Below, piece after piece: positions 63,096-64,000 of a DNA stretch of 64,000 nt (position 1 is the first letter of the stretch; every line of letters begins with the position of its first letter). Origin of the DNA: JASFYU01 sp045046905 (GTDB lineage Bacteria; Bacteroidota; Bacteroidia; Flavobacteriales; Flavobacteriaceae); assembly GCA_045046905.1 (NCBI GenBank), contig JASFYU010000041.1, positions 22,640 through 86,639 of the forward strand, given 5' to 3'. The notes beneath the pieces were generated by a model. It did no database searches. It was not told the origin of the DNA and saw nothing but the letters and a program-made list of their open reading frames with translations. Both the position numbers and the translations under genes were made by a program.

Positions 63096-63971
63096 TCAAC
63101 TGTCTTTACCCGCTTTGAACAAAAAATCTTTTTCCGTTTTCGAAAGGCTTTCATATCCTGATTTACTAATCTTATCTAAGATAATATCGATTTTACGTTG
63201 ATGACTTTGCTTATCATAATCCGCTTTCGAAGCCGTTGTGGTCTTTTGCTTTCGGTAGACTGTTTTCAAGGGTGCCCTTTTTTCTTTTCCTCTGAACATA
63301 TTTGCAATTGCATCTAACATTTTAGAAAAGCCTTCACCGATATCTCTACCATTGAGCAATTGCCTCGCATATACATAGCCCAAAAGTGCTCCGCCGAGAT
63401 GCGCCAAATGGCCTCCTGCATTACCACTGCTTGGAATTTGAATCAAATCTATCAAGACCACAAAAATACCAACCTGCCAAAGTTTAACATTAAAGAAAAC
63501 AACCTTCACCTCTTGATTTGGAAGGTAGGCACAAACAAAAATAAGAATAGCGGTAACACCGGCAGATGCCCCCACCAAAGAGGTATTTATGTCCGTTAGG
63601 GCAGGAAATATATTATAACTCAACAGAAAAAGAAGACCCCCGAAAATAACGCCCAAAAAATAGACATTAATAAAACGTTTATTATCAAAAAGGTTCAGAA
63701 ATATGCGCCCTGAAAAGTACAGCAGCAACATATTCCAGAATATATGACCAAAGCCCCCATGAATAAAAGAGTAGCTAACCAATGACCAAGGTTGTGTTAT
63801 AAAATCAGAAAAACCTTTCGGAAGTTGAAACCATTGTATAATACTATCTTGCTGAAGACCCAATAAAAAAGGGAACAACCCATTGACAATAAACACTAAA
63901 ACATTAATGGCTATCAGCTTTTCAGCTATGCTCAAGCTTGTAAATTGATATTTTAAATTTCCTGTCGTCAT
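63096..63971 (-). CDS. Rhomboid family intramembrane serine protease with C-terminal extension
   Basis: 291 residues from ATG 63971. The six-helix rhomboid core (about 15-210) has YSFIHGGFGHIFWNMLLLYF near residue 70, the catalytic Ser in SLVGASAGVTAILIF near 138 and the catalytic His in GGHLAHLGGALLGYVYAR near 190. The C-terminal ~75 residues are a charged cytoplasmic tail with the motif IDIILDKISKSGYESLSKTEKDFL, common to flavobacterial rhomboids. The substrate is unknown. ATG 63971 overlaps the stop of the preceding gene (TGATG), indicating coupling. Confidence 0.92.
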   Translation of the reverse strand: MTTGNLKYQFTSLSIAEKLIAINVLVFIVNGLFPFLLGLQQDSIIQWFQLPKGFSDFITQPWSLVSYSFIHGGFGHIFWNMLLLYFSGRIFLNLFDNKRFINVYFLGVIFGGLLFLLSYNIFPALTDINTSLVGASAGVTAILIFVCAYLPNQEVKVVFFNVKLWQVGIFVVLIDLIQIPSSGNAGGHLAHLGGALLGYVYARQLLNGRDIGEGFSKMLDAIANMFRGKEKRAPLKTVYRKQKTTTASKADYDKQSHQRKIDIILDKISKSGYESLSKTEKDFLFKAGKDS

Positions 63972-64000
63972 CAGTACCAACGTTTATCATTAAAACTATT
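63971..64000 (-). CDS. C-terminal end of an upstream gene (possibly a second rhomboid)
   Basis: On the minus strand the last bases read NSFNDKRWY and then TGA at 63973-63971, overlapping the rhomboid ATG as TGATG. In flavobacteria, as I recall, this rhomboid is often preceded by another rhomboid gene. Only nine codons are visible, so the identity is a guess from context. Confidence 0.35.
   Translation of the reverse strand, partial: NSFNDKRWY

Noticed and set aside
1..64000. CRISPR array, tRNA or rRNA genes, complete prophage or insertion sequence
   Set aside because: No regular direct repeat-spacer array, cloverleaf-like sequence, rRNA-like block or transposase/integrase gene was recognised on either strand.

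Overview
The window is AT-rich chromosomal DNA from a member of the Flavobacteriaceae (Bacteroidota), probably a marine genus in the neighbourhood of Zobellia, Maribacter or Arenibacter. This rests on recognisable families rather than a database search: a SusC/SusD pair with its own ECF sigma factor and FecR, a giant adhesin with a type IX secretion type B C-terminus, flavobacterial TamB, DUF5683, DUF6122 and DUF4212 proteins, and promoters of the Bacteroidota TTTG / TAnnTTTG type. The genus is inference.

Layout. 1-5650: the N-terminal part of tamB (minus, runs off the left edge), divergent tsaD, a gene remnant and rsmE. 5650-11400: phosphate transport, with a decayed phosphate-selective porin broken by two repeat elements, a PitA-type permease and a convergent Na/Pi cotransporter. 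11800-15600: DUF1223, DUF4159, an AI-2E family permease and a SAM methyltransferase. 16000-23130: sigma factor, anti-sigma FecR, SusC and SusD, closed by a strong terminator. 23260-32690: a secreted hydrolase and an 8.5-kb adhesin gene on the minus strand. 32800-34370: a soluble-type sugar dehydrogenase and a cytochrome c.

34375-44907 is a coherent peptidoglycan-recycling cluster: MurQ etherase, DeoR-type regulator, a fused NagB deaminase/PIG-L deacetylase, a DigH-like glycosidase, AmpG permease, NagZ, a nitrilase-family amidohydrolase and AnmK. Together they could cut denuded glycan, import anhydro-muropeptides and carry the sugars to fructose-6-phosphate. No NagA or AmpD is seen in the cluster; the PIG-L domain and the nitrilase homologue are candidates for those steps (inference). 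The divergent MurQ-DeoR / NagB intergenic region carries two inverted sets of tandem 10-bp repeats that look like the regulator's operator.

44960-49000: an acetate module (DUF4212, sodium/solute symporter, acetyl-CoA synthetase). 49280-54380: a Bcr/CflA efflux pump and a three-gene biotin-dependent acyl-CoA carboxylase operon. 54650-61000: udk, a DivIC-like protein, parA, parB, DUF5683, dapB and lepB. 61141-64000: WbqC, DUF6122, an EEP hydrolase and a rhomboid protease, with the tail of another gene at the right edge.

Three families of short non-coding repeats are scattered through the window. The clearest is a 252-bp MITE-like element with perfect 15-bp terminal inverted repeats and a 5-bp target duplication, inserted exactly at the stop codon of acs. 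A second (about 220 bp) has jumped into the porin gene. A third (about 120-160 bp) is built round GC-rich palindromes. No tRNA, rRNA, CRISPR array or complete insertion sequence was recognised.
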